Assembly: GCA_028706405.1 (NCBI GenBank)
Contig: JAQWBM010000001.1
Location: forward strand, 1 to 64,000
Length of the DNA stretch: 64,000 nt
Direction: 5' to 3'
Source of the DNA: Eubacteriales bacterium
Lineage (GTDB): Bacteria > Bacillota > Clostridia > Peptostreptococcales > Anaerovoracaceae
Shown: in pieces, positions 18,330-27,073 of the stretch
Layout: every line of letters starts with the position of its first letter
How positions within the stretch are numbered: position 1 is the first letter of the stretch
Made by a program: the position numbers and the translations under genes
The notes under the pieces: model-generated
Told to the model about the DNA's origin: nothing
Seen by the model: the letters and a program-made list of their open reading frames with translations, nothing else
Database searches by the model: none

Positions 18330-20181
18330 ACACCCTTTCTGCTATATGTTCTGAGTCAAGACCGTATTTTTCAAAGAGCTCCGGTGTGGTCCCTTGTTCT
18401 ATAAATTTGTCCGGCCATCCTATATTCAGAACCTTCACATCAGATATGCCGCTTTTCGCTATAAGTCCGTTTACAATAGAACTGAAACCGCCTTCCAATA
18501 CGTTATCTTCTACTGTAACAAGATATTTTACCCTGGTTGCGGCAGAAATGATGGGCTCTTTATCACAAGGCTTTACAAAACGAACGTTTAATAAACCCGC
18601 GTCCACTCCTTTATCTTTTAACTTCTTACATGTCTCCATACAGATGGAAACCATCTTTCCAACGGCAAATATTTCAACGTCATTTCCTTCAAATATTCTT
18701 TCACTCGTACCGTCTATGGCACTATCCCAGGATTCACTGATGCTGTCCACAATCTCCCCCCTGGGATAACGGATAGCACAAGGAGTGTTTAGTGCTAACG
18801 CGTATTCCATCATATCAGCCAATTCTTTTCCATCCTTAGGAGCCATTACCGTCATATTAGGCATATGACTAAGATACGATAAATCAAACACCCCATGGTG
18901 TGTTTCTCCGTCTGCGCCTACATTTCCGGCTCTGTCGACGGCAAAGACAACAGGGAGATTTTGCATACAGACATCGATTAGTATCTGATCATAAGCTCTT
19001 TGCAGGAAAGTAGAGTATATCGCGACAACCGGTCTGTAACCGCTTGCCGCAAGACCCGCGGCAAAGGTTACTGCATGGGCTTCCGCAATACCCGCATCAA
19101 ATGTTCGATACGGATATTTGCCTGCAAATGTTTCCAGTCCCGTAGCCTCGATCATAGCAGCGCTTACTGCCACTATTTTGGGGTTATCCTTTGCGAGCTC
19201 TACAAGCTTATTCCCGAATACTTTTGAATAGCTCAATTTTTTTTCTTCAGCCAACAGATTGCCGGTTGTCGGATTGAAGGCGCCTATGCCATGAAATTTA
19301 TCGGGATTGTTTTCGGCATTTCTATAACCCTTGCCTTTTTTTGTTATGGCATGAATCAAAACGGGTCCTTCTATATATTTTGAATAAGTAAGAACCTCGA
19401 TCATATCCTTCATGCTATGACCGTCCACCGGTCCGAAGTATTTAAATCCTAGCTGTTCAAAAATGGCCCCCGGAACGATTGCATATTTGACCGAGTCTCT
19501 TATATGCTCAATACCGATGTACAAGCCCTCGCCTACAGCAGGGATTCCTTTAAGTGTTTTTTTCAATTGCTTTTTAAAATCTAAATATGTTTGGGATGAT
19601 CTAAGTTTTGAAAGATGCTGGGAAATACCGCCGGTATTCCTGGCTATTGACATTTCATTATCGTTCAAAACAACGATCATTTTCGACTCCATCGATCCTG
19701 CATTATTGAGCGCTTCATAGGCCATTCCTCCGGTCAGGGCACCATCGCCTATAATAGAGATGACCGCGTAGTCCTCTCCGCTTAAATCACGCGCCGCCGC
19801 ATAGCCCATAGCTGCGGAAATCGAATTGCTGCTGTGCCCTGTATCAAACATATCATGAACGCTTTCTTCCCGTTTTGGGAATCCACTGATGCCATTTAGG
19901 CAACGCAGTCCATCAAAGCAAGAAGCTCTGCCTGTTAGAATTTTATGTACGTAGGATTGATGTCCCACGTCCCAAATAATTTTATCTTTTGGGCTGTCAA
20001 AGACCCTGTGCAAAGCTATAGTAAGCTCAACTACACCTAAATTAGAAGCAAGGTGTCCCCCATTTTTGGACACCTTTTCTATTAAAAAGTCCCTGATTTC
20101 GTATGACAGGAGTTCCAAATCCCTTTCATCCATGCTTTTTAGATCCTGGGGCAACTGGTAATCCTTTATTGATTTTTTCAT
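18304..20181 (-). CDS. dxs: 1-deoxy-D-xylulose-5-phosphate synthase
   Basis: This thiamine-diphosphate enzyme condenses pyruvate with glyceraldehyde 3-phosphate, the first step of the MEP isoprenoid pathway. The 625 residues include DVGHQSYVHKILTGR, the ThDP motif GDGALTGGMAYEALNNAG, the HDMFDTGHSSNSISAA substrate loop, the transketolase-like middle domain (AVDRAGNVGADGETHHGVFD) and a C-terminal transketolase domain. The ATG has AAGGAG nine bases upstream. ispA lies 70 bases upstream, so both may form one isoprenoid unit with xseAB. Confidence 0.97.
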   Translation of the reverse strand: MKKSIKDYQLPQDLKSMDERDLELLSYEIRDFLIEKVSKNGGHLASNLGVVELTIALHRVFDSPKDKIIWDVGHQSYVHKILTGRASCFDGLRCLNGISGFPKREESVHDMFDTGHSSNSISAAMGYAAARDLSGEDYAVISIIGDGALTGGMAYEALNNAGSMESKMIVVLNDNEMSIARNTGGISQHLSKLRSSQTYLDFKKQLKKTLKGIPAVGEGLYIGIEHIRDSVKYAIVPGAIFEQLGFKYFGPVDGHSMKDMIEVLTYSKYIEGPVLIHAITKKGKGYRNAENNPDKFHGIGAFNPTTGNLLAEEKKLSYSKVFGNKLVELAKDNPKIVAVSAAMIEATGLETFAGKYPYRTFDAGIAEAHAVTFAAGLAASGYRPVVAIYSTFLQRAYDQILIDVCMQNLPVVFAVDRAGNVGADGETHHGVFDLSYLSHMPNMTVMAPKDGKELADMMEYALALNTPCAIRYPRGEIVDSISESWDSAIDGTSERIFEGNDVEIFAVGKMVSICMETCKKLKDKGVDAGLLNVRFVKPCDKEPIISAATRVKYLVTVEDNVLEGGFSSIVNGLIAKSGISDVKVLNIGWPDKFIEQGTTPELFEKYGLDSEHIAERVCDFLEGKA

Positions 20182-20251
20182 TGGTTGAACTCCTTAACGT
20201 CAGCTTTTATTATTACGTAGAAAATACCGCCGGAAAGACAAAACACGATAT

Positions 20252-21148
20252 TTATTTTACTCTGTCTGCCAGTTCATCTGAAAGCTGTATGAAGAACTCT
20301 GCATCGTCGTAATAAGGCTCCATAATTTTTTTTGCATTTTCTGTCAATTCTTTAATTTTGGCATAAGATTCCTGCAATCCGTAACGACTGGGATAAGTCG
20401 CTTTTTCCTTTGCATAGTCGGAACCGGTTTTTTTACCGATTTGTTCTTCAACTCCGGTAAAATCAAGAACATCATCCATGATCTGGAATGCAAGCCCAAT
20501 GTTTTCAGCATATTCATCCAGGCACTCCAACTTCTCTTTATCCGCATTTCCAAGATGGGCTCCGGCCCTTACAGCGGCTTTAATCAGAGCAGCGGTTTTA
20601 TTAAGATGAATATAATCCAGGAGTTCCTTGGTGCATTCCTTATTTTCAGCTTCGATATCAGCAGTTTGGCCCGCAATCATACCCCGGCAGCCTGCGCCTT
20701 TGGAGATCTCATATACTGCGCGGACTCTTCTTTTCAGTTTTTCGGCATTATCCAGGTATAGAAGCATGTCTTTGTTCATCGCCTCAAATGCCGAAGTGAG
20801 CAAACCATCTCCGGCAAGGATTGCAACGGCTTCGCCAAATACTTTATGATTCGTAGGAATACCCCTTCGCAGATCATCGTCATCCATAGCCGGAAGATCA
20901 TCATGGATCAGCGAATAAGTATGAATGTACTCAATTGCACATGCATAAGGAAGTGCCAGCTTCTCATCACCGCCACAAAAGTCACATGCAGCAAGCAAGA
21001 GAATCGGGCGTAGCTTTTTTCCGCCGGCATCCAAGCTATACGCCATTGCTTCGGAAATAGTATCACTCTTGGGGTCAACTTCAGGAAGGAAATATAGGAT
21101 ATGGTCCTCCACAAGCTTTTTTAACCGCAGGTATTCTTCAGATTGCAT
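20252..21148 (-). CDS. ispA: Geranylgeranyl/farnesyl diphosphate synthase (polyprenyl synthetase)
   Basis: This prenyltransferase makes C15-C20 isoprenyl diphosphates. Both aspartate-rich motifs are present: the first as DDLPAMDDDDLRRG and the second as QIMDDVLDFTG. The start at 21148 (MQSEEYLRLKKL) has GGAGGTG seven bases upstream and lies one base after the xseB stop. The open frame extends 26 codons into xseB, but those codons have no ribosome site. This gives 298 residues, the usual length. Chain length cannot be settled by eye. Confidence 0.93.
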   Translation of the reverse strand: MQSEEYLRLKKLVEDHILYFLPEVDPKSDTISEAMAYSLDAGGKKLRPILLLAACDFCGGDEKLALPYACAIEYIHTYSLIHDDLPAMDDDDLRRGIPTNHKVFGEAVAILAGDGLLTSAFEAMNKDMLLYLDNAEKLKRRVRAVYEISKGAGCRGMIAGQTADIEAENKECTKELLDYIHLNKTAALIKAAVRAGAHLGNADKEKLECLDEYAENIGLAFQIMDDVLDFTGVEEQIGKKTGSDYAKEKATYPSRYGLQESYAKIKELTENAKKIMEPYYDDAEFFIQLSDELADRVK

Positions 21149-21149
21149 T

Positions 21150-21386
21150 CTAAGCACCTCCACTATACTGGCACGGATCTGATCTGTTCTCAGTTTTTTC
21201 ATAGAATTCAATTTTTTGTTTTGCACTATTTAAGAGTTCATTGCAATAATTATAGTACTTCATACCCTGTTCATAGCTTTGCATGGCTGCTTCCAGGGTC
21301 GTGCCGTCATTTTTGAGAGTTTCAGCAGATTTTTCCAGCCCGGCAAGCGCCTCCTCAAAACTCATTTTGTTCTTTTGATTTGCCAT
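21150..21386 (-). CDS. xseB: Exodeoxyribonuclease VII small subunit
   Basis: This 78-residue helical protein matches XseB (MSFEEALAGLEKSAETL, LEAAMQSYEQGMKYYNYCNELL) and binds XseA to form exonuclease VII. The extra C-terminal tail after KIEFYE is short and polar. It lies between xseA and ispA with spacings of 12 and 1 bases, so translation is probably coupled. Confidence 0.95.
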   Translation of the reverse strand: MANQKNKMSFEEALAGLEKSAETLKNDGTTLEAAMQSYEQGMKYYNYCNELLNSAKQKIEFYEKTENRSDPCQYSGGA

Positions 21387-21398
21387 AAGAGTTCCTCC

Positions 21399-22616
21399 TT
21401 ATAAGCTTTTGGGCCTCTTTATATTTTCAACCTTGCAATTGATTTTCCCGTCTTTCATGACTGCAGTCAAGTCATGCCCCTGTTCAAACTGTTCGACAGA
21501 GCCTGACATGACTCCTTGACCGTCCAAAATAGCGGCATACCCTCTTTCCATAATATTGGCAGGGTTCATTGATTCCAATCTTATCCTAAGCCTTTCAATA
21601 TAATCAGCCGAATTATCAAGCTTGTCCTTTAAAATTTTATTAAATTCTTTATAAACGCTGTCTACTGTCATGGCATATAGCAGCAGTTTCTGATTAAGGC
21701 TTATAGAGAGTGCTTCAATACTGTGGCCTGCCACCCTGAGCTCCATATATTTTATAAGGCGAACCATGATATGTATCAGGTTTTCCTTTTTGTTTTCGAT
21801 GTATTCTTTAAGTACTTTGATATCCGGTACTGCCATTTGTGCGGCAGATGTGGGAGTTTCAGCTCTTTTATCCGCTGTAAAATCTGAAATGGTAAAGTCA
21901 GTTTCATGCCCTACCGCAGAAATCACAGGTATTTGTGAAGCAAATATACTCCTGGCAACGATCTCTTCATTGAATGCCCACAGCTCTTCCATTGAACCGC
22001 CGCCGCGTCCTACTATTATGGTATCTACCTCGGGAAAAATCCGATTTATTTCATTTATCGCTTCGGCAATTTCGGCTGCAGCTCCGGGACCTTGTACCAA
22101 ACAAGGGTAAATCAGTACTTCTACAATATTATTCCTGCTTTCGATGATTTTTATGATATCACGAACTGCCGCACCTGTTTCAGATGTGACAACTGCAATT
22201 TTATGAGGGAAAAAAGGTATTGGTTTTTTATACTTTTCGTCAAAAAGACCTTCCTTCGACAGTTTCTCCTTGAGCTTCTCGAACGCGGCTGATAAGTTTC
22301 CCAACCCCTCAATGGCAATATCCCTTACGTTTAATGAATAGCTTCCGCCTCGTTCATATAAATAAATATAGCCGATGGCAACTATTTCTATACCGTCGGA
22401 TAACTCATACCGAATATTCTTCAAGGTCTCCGATGGCAGGAAGCAGTTGATTCTGCTCTTCTCATCCTTCAATGTGAAATATACATGTCCGCTGCTGTGG
22501 TGCTTTAGGTTCGAGATTTCACCAATCACAGAGACGTTACCCAGTAACGGATCCGATTGAAGCACACGCTTTATATATGTATTTAATTGAGAAACCTTTA
22601 TTGGTTTCATTGCCAT
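21399..22616 (-). CDS. xseA: Exodeoxyribonuclease VII large subunit
   Basis: This catalytic subunit cleaves single-stranded DNA from both ends without needing metal. The 405 residues begin with an OB-fold (about 5-100: LGNVSVIGEISNLKHHSSGHVYFTLKD) followed by the catalytic region with VVTSETGAAVRDI, IIVGRGGGSMEELWAFN and SAVGHETDFTISDFTADKRAETPTSAA cores, then coiled coils. GGAGGG lies eight bases before the first ATG. The start overlaps the preceding gene by 10 bases. Confidence 0.96.
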   Translation of the reverse strand: MAMKPIKVSQLNTYIKRVLQSDPLLGNVSVIGEISNLKHHSSGHVYFTLKDEKSRINCFLPSETLKNIRYELSDGIEIVAIGYIYLYERGGSYSLNVRDIAIEGLGNLSAAFEKLKEKLSKEGLFDEKYKKPIPFFPHKIAVVTSETGAAVRDIIKIIESRNNIVEVLIYPCLVQGPGAAAEIAEAINEINRIFPEVDTIIVGRGGGSMEELWAFNEEIVARSIFASQIPVISAVGHETDFTISDFTADKRAETPTSAAQMAVPDIKVLKEYIENKKENLIHIMVRLIKYMELRVAGHSIEALSISLNQKLLLYAMTVDSVYKEFNKILKDKLDNSADYIERLRIRLESMNPANIMERGYAAILDGQGVMSGSVEQFEQGHDLTAVMKDGKINCKVENIKRPKSL

Positions 22617-23623
22617 AGCTTTTTCCCTCCGAGGTACGAAATACCTACCGCATTATCCGATGATAAGGCTGAATCACCAAAAATGATCTGTACAGGTTTT
22701 TTTGTAAAATATTGTTCTATCTGATCTCTGATAAAACGGCTGGCCGAAACGCCTCCTGAGAACAGGACATTAAAACAGCCTGTTTCAGAAATGATCTTAT
22801 CCGTCAGACGGCAAAGACATTCGCCGATAATGCTAAACAGCTCATAAATAAGCAGATTTGGTACTGCACCCCTGCGTAATTCACGCTGGCATTGAGTTTC
22901 CAAGCCGGAAAGATTTATTTCAAGACCATTTATTGGTATCTTTTTCAAATAAGCATTTTTATTGTTTTGCTGTAAGACTTTCAATTCAGATGGTCCGATT
23001 TCATCAAGAGATTCCGGATTTTTCAGCCTTTCCCTCGTTTCAATTGCTATCTCATCCAACTTACTTCCTGAAGGAAATTGGAAACCAATCGCAACACCTA
23101 CTCTATCTAGAACTTGTCCAAAAGCAAGGTCACGGCTGCCGCCGATAAGCCGGTAAGTATTTTTATTGGCATAGAGAATCTCTGTGGTTCCCCCTGATAA
23201 ATGATATGTCACAAACTCACCGGCATTTGAAATACAGCTATCGTGTAGGATCGCTTCCAGATGGCCTTCTTGATGGGAGAATTCAAAGAATGGCACGCCA
23301 AGACTGGCTGCCATAACTTTTCCGTAATTAACACCGGCTTTAAAAACCGGCATATATGATCCCTCCACAGGACGTGGCTGACCTGATGCGGCAACGGCTC
23401 CTATGCTTTCTCTGTCAGTCCTGCTGAATAAATCCAACACCATATTGGGAAGGTTTTCCATGTGCTGAAAGAGCGCCTGGGATTGCCGAAGACCTCTTTC
23501 GCCCTGTTTTACAAATAATGATACACGTGAATCCGTCAGTATTGTTCCGTTTTTATCAGTTATTGCGAGAGAGGTCGTATAATTGCTTGTATCTATACCT
23601 AAAATCAAATCCTTAATTTGCAT
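22607..23623 (-). CDS. TsaD/Kae1-like paralogue (O-sialoglycoprotein endopeptidase-like)
   Basis: This ASKHA-fold protein of 338 residues is related to TsaD, which makes tRNA t6A. It keeps the start LGIDTSNYTTSLAI, the metal-binding H117-x3-H121 (HQEGH) and a glycine-rich FSGGVSASR nucleotide loop. Several stretches differ from canonical TsaD, and the location between nusB and xseA is that of a distinct clostridial paralogue usually annotated as an endopeptidase. Its substrate is not known. A true tsaD is expected elsewhere in the genome. The ATG overlaps the nusB stop by 11 bases. Confidence 0.82.
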   Translation of the reverse strand: MQIKDLILGIDTSNYTTSLAITDKNGTILTDSRVSLFVKQGERGLRQSQALFQHMENLPNMVLDLFSRTDRESIGAVAASGQPRPVEGSYMPVFKAGVNYGKVMAASLGVPFFEFSHQEGHLEAILHDSCISNAGEFVTYHLSGGTTEILYANKNTYRLIGGSRDLAFGQVLDRVGVAIGFQFPSGSKLDEIAIETRERLKNPESLDEIGPSELKVLQQNNKNAYLKKIPINGLEINLSGLETQCQRELRRGAVPNLLIYELFSIIGECLCRLTDKIISETGCFNVLFSGGVSASRFIRDQIEQYFTKKPVQIIFGDSALSSDNAVGISYLGGKKLWQ

Positions 23624-24020
23624 CTTTGCTTCTTACAACCTTACCAAGTATTCCGTTTATGAATTTCCCCGAATCCTCTTCGCTGAATTTTTTTGCAAGA
23701 TCCACCGCTTCATTTATTGAGGCCGAATCCGGAACATCGTTCAGATATAGGATTTCTGCTATTGAAAGCCTTAATACTGCCAAATCTACCCTTGCTATTC
23801 TATTTATCTTCCAGTTTTCACTATAATCTTCTAAACAACTATCAATTATCGATAAATTTTCGGTGACCGAATTATAAAGCCTATCAAAATAATCCAGCTG
23901 ATCAGAATCCTTCATGTTCTCACTGACGAATCTATCTTTTATTTCCTTGCTGTAATCATTCTGCACTTCCATTTGAAACAAAAGCTGCATAAAAAGCTCT
24001 CTCGCTTTTGTCCTCCGCAT
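23613..24020 (-). CDS. nusB: Transcription antitermination factor NusB
   Basis: This all-helical RNA-binding protein of 135 residues works with NusE (S10) at boxA in rRNA antitermination. Family features are RRTKARELFMQLLFQME at the start, NRIARVDLAVLRLSIAEIL in the middle and SINEAVDLAKKFSEEDSGKFINGILGKV at the end. It follows the Gls24-like gene after three bases, the usual Clostridia and Bacilli order. Confidence 0.96.
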   Translation of the reverse strand: MRRTKARELFMQLLFQMEVQNDYSKEIKDRFVSENMKDSDQLDYFDRLYNSVTENLSIIDSCLEDYSENWKINRIARVDLAVLRLSIAEILYLNDVPDSASINEAVDLAKKFSEEDSGKFINGILGKVVRSKDAN

Positions 24021-24023
24021 ACA

Positions 24024-24389
24024 CTAGTCCTCCTCATCTGTGAAATATACGCCTTGTACATGTATATTCACTGCCTTCACTGGAGCATCTGTCATTTTTT
24101 TTACTTCTTTTTTGACATTTACCTGAATATCCCATGCTACTTCCGGAATCTTAACACCATATTCTACTATCACATATACATCAATGCTGATTCCTTCATC
24201 ATTTTGGTTTACCTTTATACCTTTATAGAGAGGTTCTTTACCAAATATATTCTTGGAAATGTTATCATAAAAAACACTGCTTAGTCTTGCAACGCCTTTC
24301 GTTTTCAGGGTTGCATTCATAGTGCACATTGATATTACATCGTCAGATACTTTAAGGGTTCCCAGTTTTTCTTCTGATCCCGCGCCCAT
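24024..24389 (-). CDS. Asp23/Gls24 family protein
   Basis: The 121 residues have the Gls24/Asp23 pattern: LGTLKVSDDVISMC, ATLKTKGVARLSS, GISIDVYVIVEYGVKIPEVAWDIQVNVKKEV, and a closing AVNIHVQGVYF. Family members are linked to envelope stress and form filaments near the membrane in Staphylococcus. The ATG follows AAGAGGTG. It is first in a probable operon with nusB. Confidence 0.93.
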   Translation of the reverse strand: MGAGSEEKLGTLKVSDDVISMCTMNATLKTKGVARLSSVFYDNISKNIFGKEPLYKGIKVNQNDEGISIDVYVIVEYGVKIPEVAWDIQVNVKKEVKKMTDAPVKAVNIHVQGVYFTDEED

Positions 24390-24407
24390 GCTTTACACCT
24401 CTTTTGT

Positions 24408-24436
24408 ATTATAGCAGAATTGATACTCATATACAA
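24408..24436 (-). promoter_or_regulatory. Sigma-A promoter for gls24-like/nusB operon
   Basis: On the minus strand TTGTAT (24431-24436) and TATAAT (24408-24413) are separated by 17 bases, with a TG before the -10 box. It ends about 20 bases before the first gene of the operon. Confidence 0.7.
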
Positions 24437-24482
24437 ATTGTTTTGAACGACGGCGTCAGTTCCCCGATTCTTAAGATGTACC

Positions 24483-24579
24483 GTTCACAGCCTTTTGTGC
24501 CATGCGTGACTTCATCAGGAGGTCAGAGTTTTGTGCCATTCTTCGCCGAAAGTCACGCATGGCACAAAAGGCTGTGAAC
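24483..24579. repeat. Perfect 30-bp inverted repeat with an extra internal copy
   Basis: Bases 24483-24512 are the exact reverse complement of 24550-24579, separated by 37 bases. The 11-mer TTTTGTGCCAT appears in the left arm (24493-24503), again inside the loop (24529-24539), and inverted in the right arm (24559-24569), so two mutually exclusive hairpins are possible. No T-run follows on either strand. It lies between spoIIIAH and the gls24-like promoter. Confidence 0.8.
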
Positions 24580-24604
24580 AGCAGCAACGTGATAACAGCG
24601 GTTT

Positions 24605-25285
24605 CTAGTATTTACTTTGTATCACGATCTGACTGGCATTTCTGCCGGTTTCCCTCATGACGATATCAGTTATTTTAGCCACATCAGACTGAGTTATTTC
24701 CTGTTTGTTCACTGTTACGTTCACAGAGTTATCGGTCATTAAAACCAGAGAATCTTCAAATCCTTTGTTCTTCAAAAGGTTTTCAACAACCTTTTCCTTG
24801 TTCATATAATCGATGATTTTCAACTTTTGCTCTGTTGCGTTTTTCTTTTCAAGACCTTCCGTTGATTCCTCTATTACATCTGTAAGCATTGAAAGAACTT
24901 GATTTCGATCCATATTGATAGTAGCTCTTGTTTCCTCAAAATAGACATCTGCATTGGCAAGCTCCGAGTAATTGTCTGAGGTAACTATCATACTCATATC
25001 GATCGCCTCTCCCGTGGCTTTTGAAGCTTCACCTGTATCATCAATCGTATTTATTGCGTCATCGGTTCCTATGACACTGCCGGTGCCCGGAACTGCGGTG
25101 AGGCTCAGACTATCCACTAAGACATCTCCGTCATGTAAATTCATCTGTTCCATTTCATAATCTGTATATCCCGCGGAAGCAGACAGACTTTGGTCACTAC
25201 TCAGTCGGTTATTCAATACCCCCACACTAACGATCAGTGCCAGCATACCCACTAATATTATTTTTTTGCGTTTTGAAAATTCCAT
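24605..25285 (-). CDS. spoIIIAH: Stage III sporulation protein AH
   Basis: This is a mother-cell protein of the SpoIIIA-SpoIIQ channel linking mother cell and forespore. The 226 residues have a single N-terminal membrane segment (about 8-24, KKIILVGMLALIVSVGVL), a low-complexity Asp/Thr/Ser linker and a C-terminal periplasmic ring-building (RBM) domain from about 120 (LSMLTDVIEES to ETGRNASQIVIQSKY). It is last in the operon, 12 bases after spoIIIAG. Confidence 0.93.
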   Translation of the reverse strand: MEFSKRKKIILVGMLALIVSVGVLNNRLSSDQSLSASAGYTDYEMEQMNLHDGDVLVDSLSLTAVPGTGSVIGTDDAINTIDDTGEASKATGEAIDMSMIVTSDNYSELANADVYFEETRATINMDRNQVLSMLTDVIEESTEGLEKKNATEQKLKIIDYMNKEKVVENLLKNKGFEDSLVLMTDNSVNVTVNKQEITQSDVAKITDIVMRETGRNASQIVIQSKY

Positions 25286-25297
25286 TCACATATCCCC

Positions 25298-25771
25298 CTA
25301 ATCCTGATTATACAATTCACTTTTATTCGTATCGCTTTTCTCAAAGACCATAATGTTTGAAACAGGGATGTTAAATACAGTTGCTACAGCATTAATGATA
25401 TTATTTTTTGTGATTATATCACCTGCGCCCTCAGAAGCCACAATCACTCCCTCAACCTTACGCTCTGCATTATTATTACCACTGAAGACCGTATTTGTTT
25501 CCTCGACACTCTTGTATGTTATCATTACCTCTGTATCCCCCACTCCTTTCATCTGGCTCAGGATTTCTTCCAGCCTGATTTCTTCCTCAACAGCCAACGC
25601 GGCTTTTGAATATTCTGTGCCTCCGTCCATATCTACGATTTGCTTTCTTCCGTCCTTGCTCTGTGTAAGGACATCGAAAAGCAGAAGTGCGATTGCTGCT
25701 ACAAAAAGTATCATAACCAACTTTATAAGCAAGTCTTTTAAATACTTGTCATTCTTAAGTTTATCCCACAT
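25298..25771 (-). CDS. spoIIIAG: Stage III sporulation protein AG
   Basis: SpoIIIAG forms the large ring of the mother cell-forespore channel. The 157 residues comprise a short cytoplasmic N-terminus, one membrane helix (about 14-32, LIKLVMILFVAAIALLLFD) and an extracytoplasmic RBM domain (LEEILSQMKGVGDTEVMITY, GVIVASEGAGD, INAVATVFNIPVSNIMVFE). The protein is somewhat shorter than in Bacillus. AGGAGG lies just before the ATG. Confidence 0.94.
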   Translation of the reverse strand: MWDKLKNDKYLKDLLIKLVMILFVAAIALLLFDVLTQSKDGRKQIVDMDGGTEYSKAALAVEEEIRLEEILSQMKGVGDTEVMITYKSVEETNTVFSGNNNAERKVEGVIVASEGAGDIITKNNIINAVATVFNIPVSNIMVFEKSDTNKSELYNQD

Positions 25772-25810
25772 TACTTATCCTCCTTCTAATATATAAATAT
25801 TGATATATCA

Positions 25811-25978
25811 TTATTCCACCAAAATTGCCAAGGGAGACAAAATTATGGCCATGATGATTAGAGAAAAAATAAATTTCAAGTATTTTCTTATACTTCCATG
25901 AGGCAGCAAAATTTCTACAAAGGTTATTGTTACTATGATAATAAAAATGTTCTTTACCCACTCTTTGACTATCTCCAT
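25811..25978 (-). CDS. spoIIIAF: Stage III sporulation protein AF, drastically shortened (55 residues)
   Basis: A 55-codon gene starts at ATG 25978 within the spoIIIAE stop (overlap of 10 bases) and ends 39 bases before spoIIIAG. Its product has the classic SpoIIIAF N-terminus: MEIVKEWVKNIFIIIVTITF, then LPHGSIRKYLKFIFSLIIMA, two membrane helices. The Bacillus protein has about 200 residues, with a soluble domain after the helices; here TAA follows directly and the spoIIIAG ribosome site comes next, so no remnant of that domain remains. The gene is small enough to be missed by length filters. The operon position makes the assignment firm. Confidence 0.88.
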   Translation of the reverse strand: MEIVKEWVKNIFIIIVTITFVEILLPHGSIRKYLKFIFSLIIMAIILSPLAILVE

Positions 25979-27060
25979 ATTTTTCCCTCTCCAATTCCGA
26001 TAATGATTGCCAGAAAGATCAAAAACATCACTGCACCTAAAAACAGAATTACAGCCAGGGTTATAACCGTATTTCCAATCTCATTCAGACAATCAGAGAT
26101 TGTTTTGTTAGCAATAGGCTCCGTAACAATTGCAGTAATTTTAAAAACTATAGCAACCGCTAAGATTTTAATCATTGGTATAATGAGTAAAGTCAATATT
26201 ATAATAAGCCCAAATATTCCCACACCATTTTTAATTATAGTTGCGCAGCTTAAGATCAAATCGATAGAATCTGCCGCAAACCCACCGACTATGGGTACAA
26301 AATTGTCTGCAGAATATTTTGCGGTCTTAGCGAGCATGCCGTCAGCAGTTTTTGTCACCATCCCTTGCATTGCCGTAAGACCCGAAAATAAAGTAACTGA
26401 CAACCCCATAACAGCAACCGCAAATCCACGTATAAATAAAGCAAGCTTTTTTACATAATCACGATCCGATAAGCTGTTGACCAGGATAAAAACGCAAGAC
26501 AGATAAATCGCAGGCATTATCACTCTTTGAAGAATAGAGTTAAATATAGTAATCGCTGTTACAATAAAAGGATTAAGTACGCTTCCTGAGGTAAAGCTTC
26601 CCATTGTGATCAATAAGGGTACCAGAATCGGGAGCAGCGCCTGCATAGTTACAGTCATGGTTTCCACTGAATTGCTGCATATTTTATAAATCTCAATAAA
26701 GCTTTTTAAGCATAGGACCATAACGCAGCAGCTGCATACGATGATCCCCAGATTGGAAACAGTATCTTCAGAAAAAGAGGTGGAGAAATTTTTAAGCAGA
26801 CCGAGTATAATGCATATGGCAACTATCTGGATACCCAAAATGATACTCCCTGTTATCTCCTGCATAAAATGATTACAGATCACTCCGAGGATGTCATTCA
26901 GGTTAAAAATAGGTTCTCCGCGAATAAGGCTATGTATTAATTCACCCGGATCTACATCTTCAAAAATACTGCCGTTGCTGTTTGCCATATCAAATAAATA
27001 TTCGATTTTTTCTATATTCATTGCCTCAAGCTGTTCCTCAATGACGCTCTCAATACTCAA
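25969..27060 (-). CDS. spoIIIAE: Stage III sporulation protein AE
   Basis: This polytopic membrane component of the SpoIIIA complex has 363 residues. An extracytoplasmic-type N-terminal part (about 1-75) is followed by six to eight hydrophobic segments (for example SIILGIQIVAICIILGLL and PILVPLLITMGSF) and the conserved FVPIVGGFAADSIDLIL. The TTG at 27060 is chosen since GGAGG ends eight bases before it; the frame also contains a GTG at 27069 that overlaps that site. A cleavable signal peptide, common in this family, is not apparent. Confidence 0.94.
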   Translation of the reverse strand: MSIESVIEEQLEAMNIEKIEYLFDMANSNGSIFEDVDPGELIHSLIRGEPIFNLNDILGVICNHFMQEITGSIILGIQIVAICIILGLLKNFSTSFSEDTVSNLGIIVCSCCVMVLCLKSFIEIYKICSNSVETMTVTMQALLPILVPLLITMGSFTSGSVLNPFIVTAITIFNSILQRVIMPAIYLSCVFILVNSLSDRDYVKKLALFIRGFAVAVMGLSVTLFSGLTAMQGMVTKTADGMLAKTAKYSADNFVPIVGGFAADSIDLILSCATIIKNGVGIFGLIIILTLLIIPMIKILAVAIVFKITAIVTEPIANKTISDCLNEIGNTVITLAVILFLGAVMFLIFLAIIIGIGEGKIWR

Positions 27061-27073
27061 GCCCCTCACCTCC

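Noticed and set aside
24483..24579. 30-bp inverted repeat read as a terminator
   Set aside because: Neither strand has a T-run after the arms, and the stem is far longer than a typical terminator.
25761..25994. 77-residue reading frame overlapping spoIIIAF
   Set aside because: It is a different frame across the spoIIIAF region; the true frame with family-like helices is the 55-codon gene at 25811-25978.
25898..26458. 186-residue plus-strand frame
   Set aside because: It is the antisense of spoIIIAE with no ribosome site and no recognisable domain.
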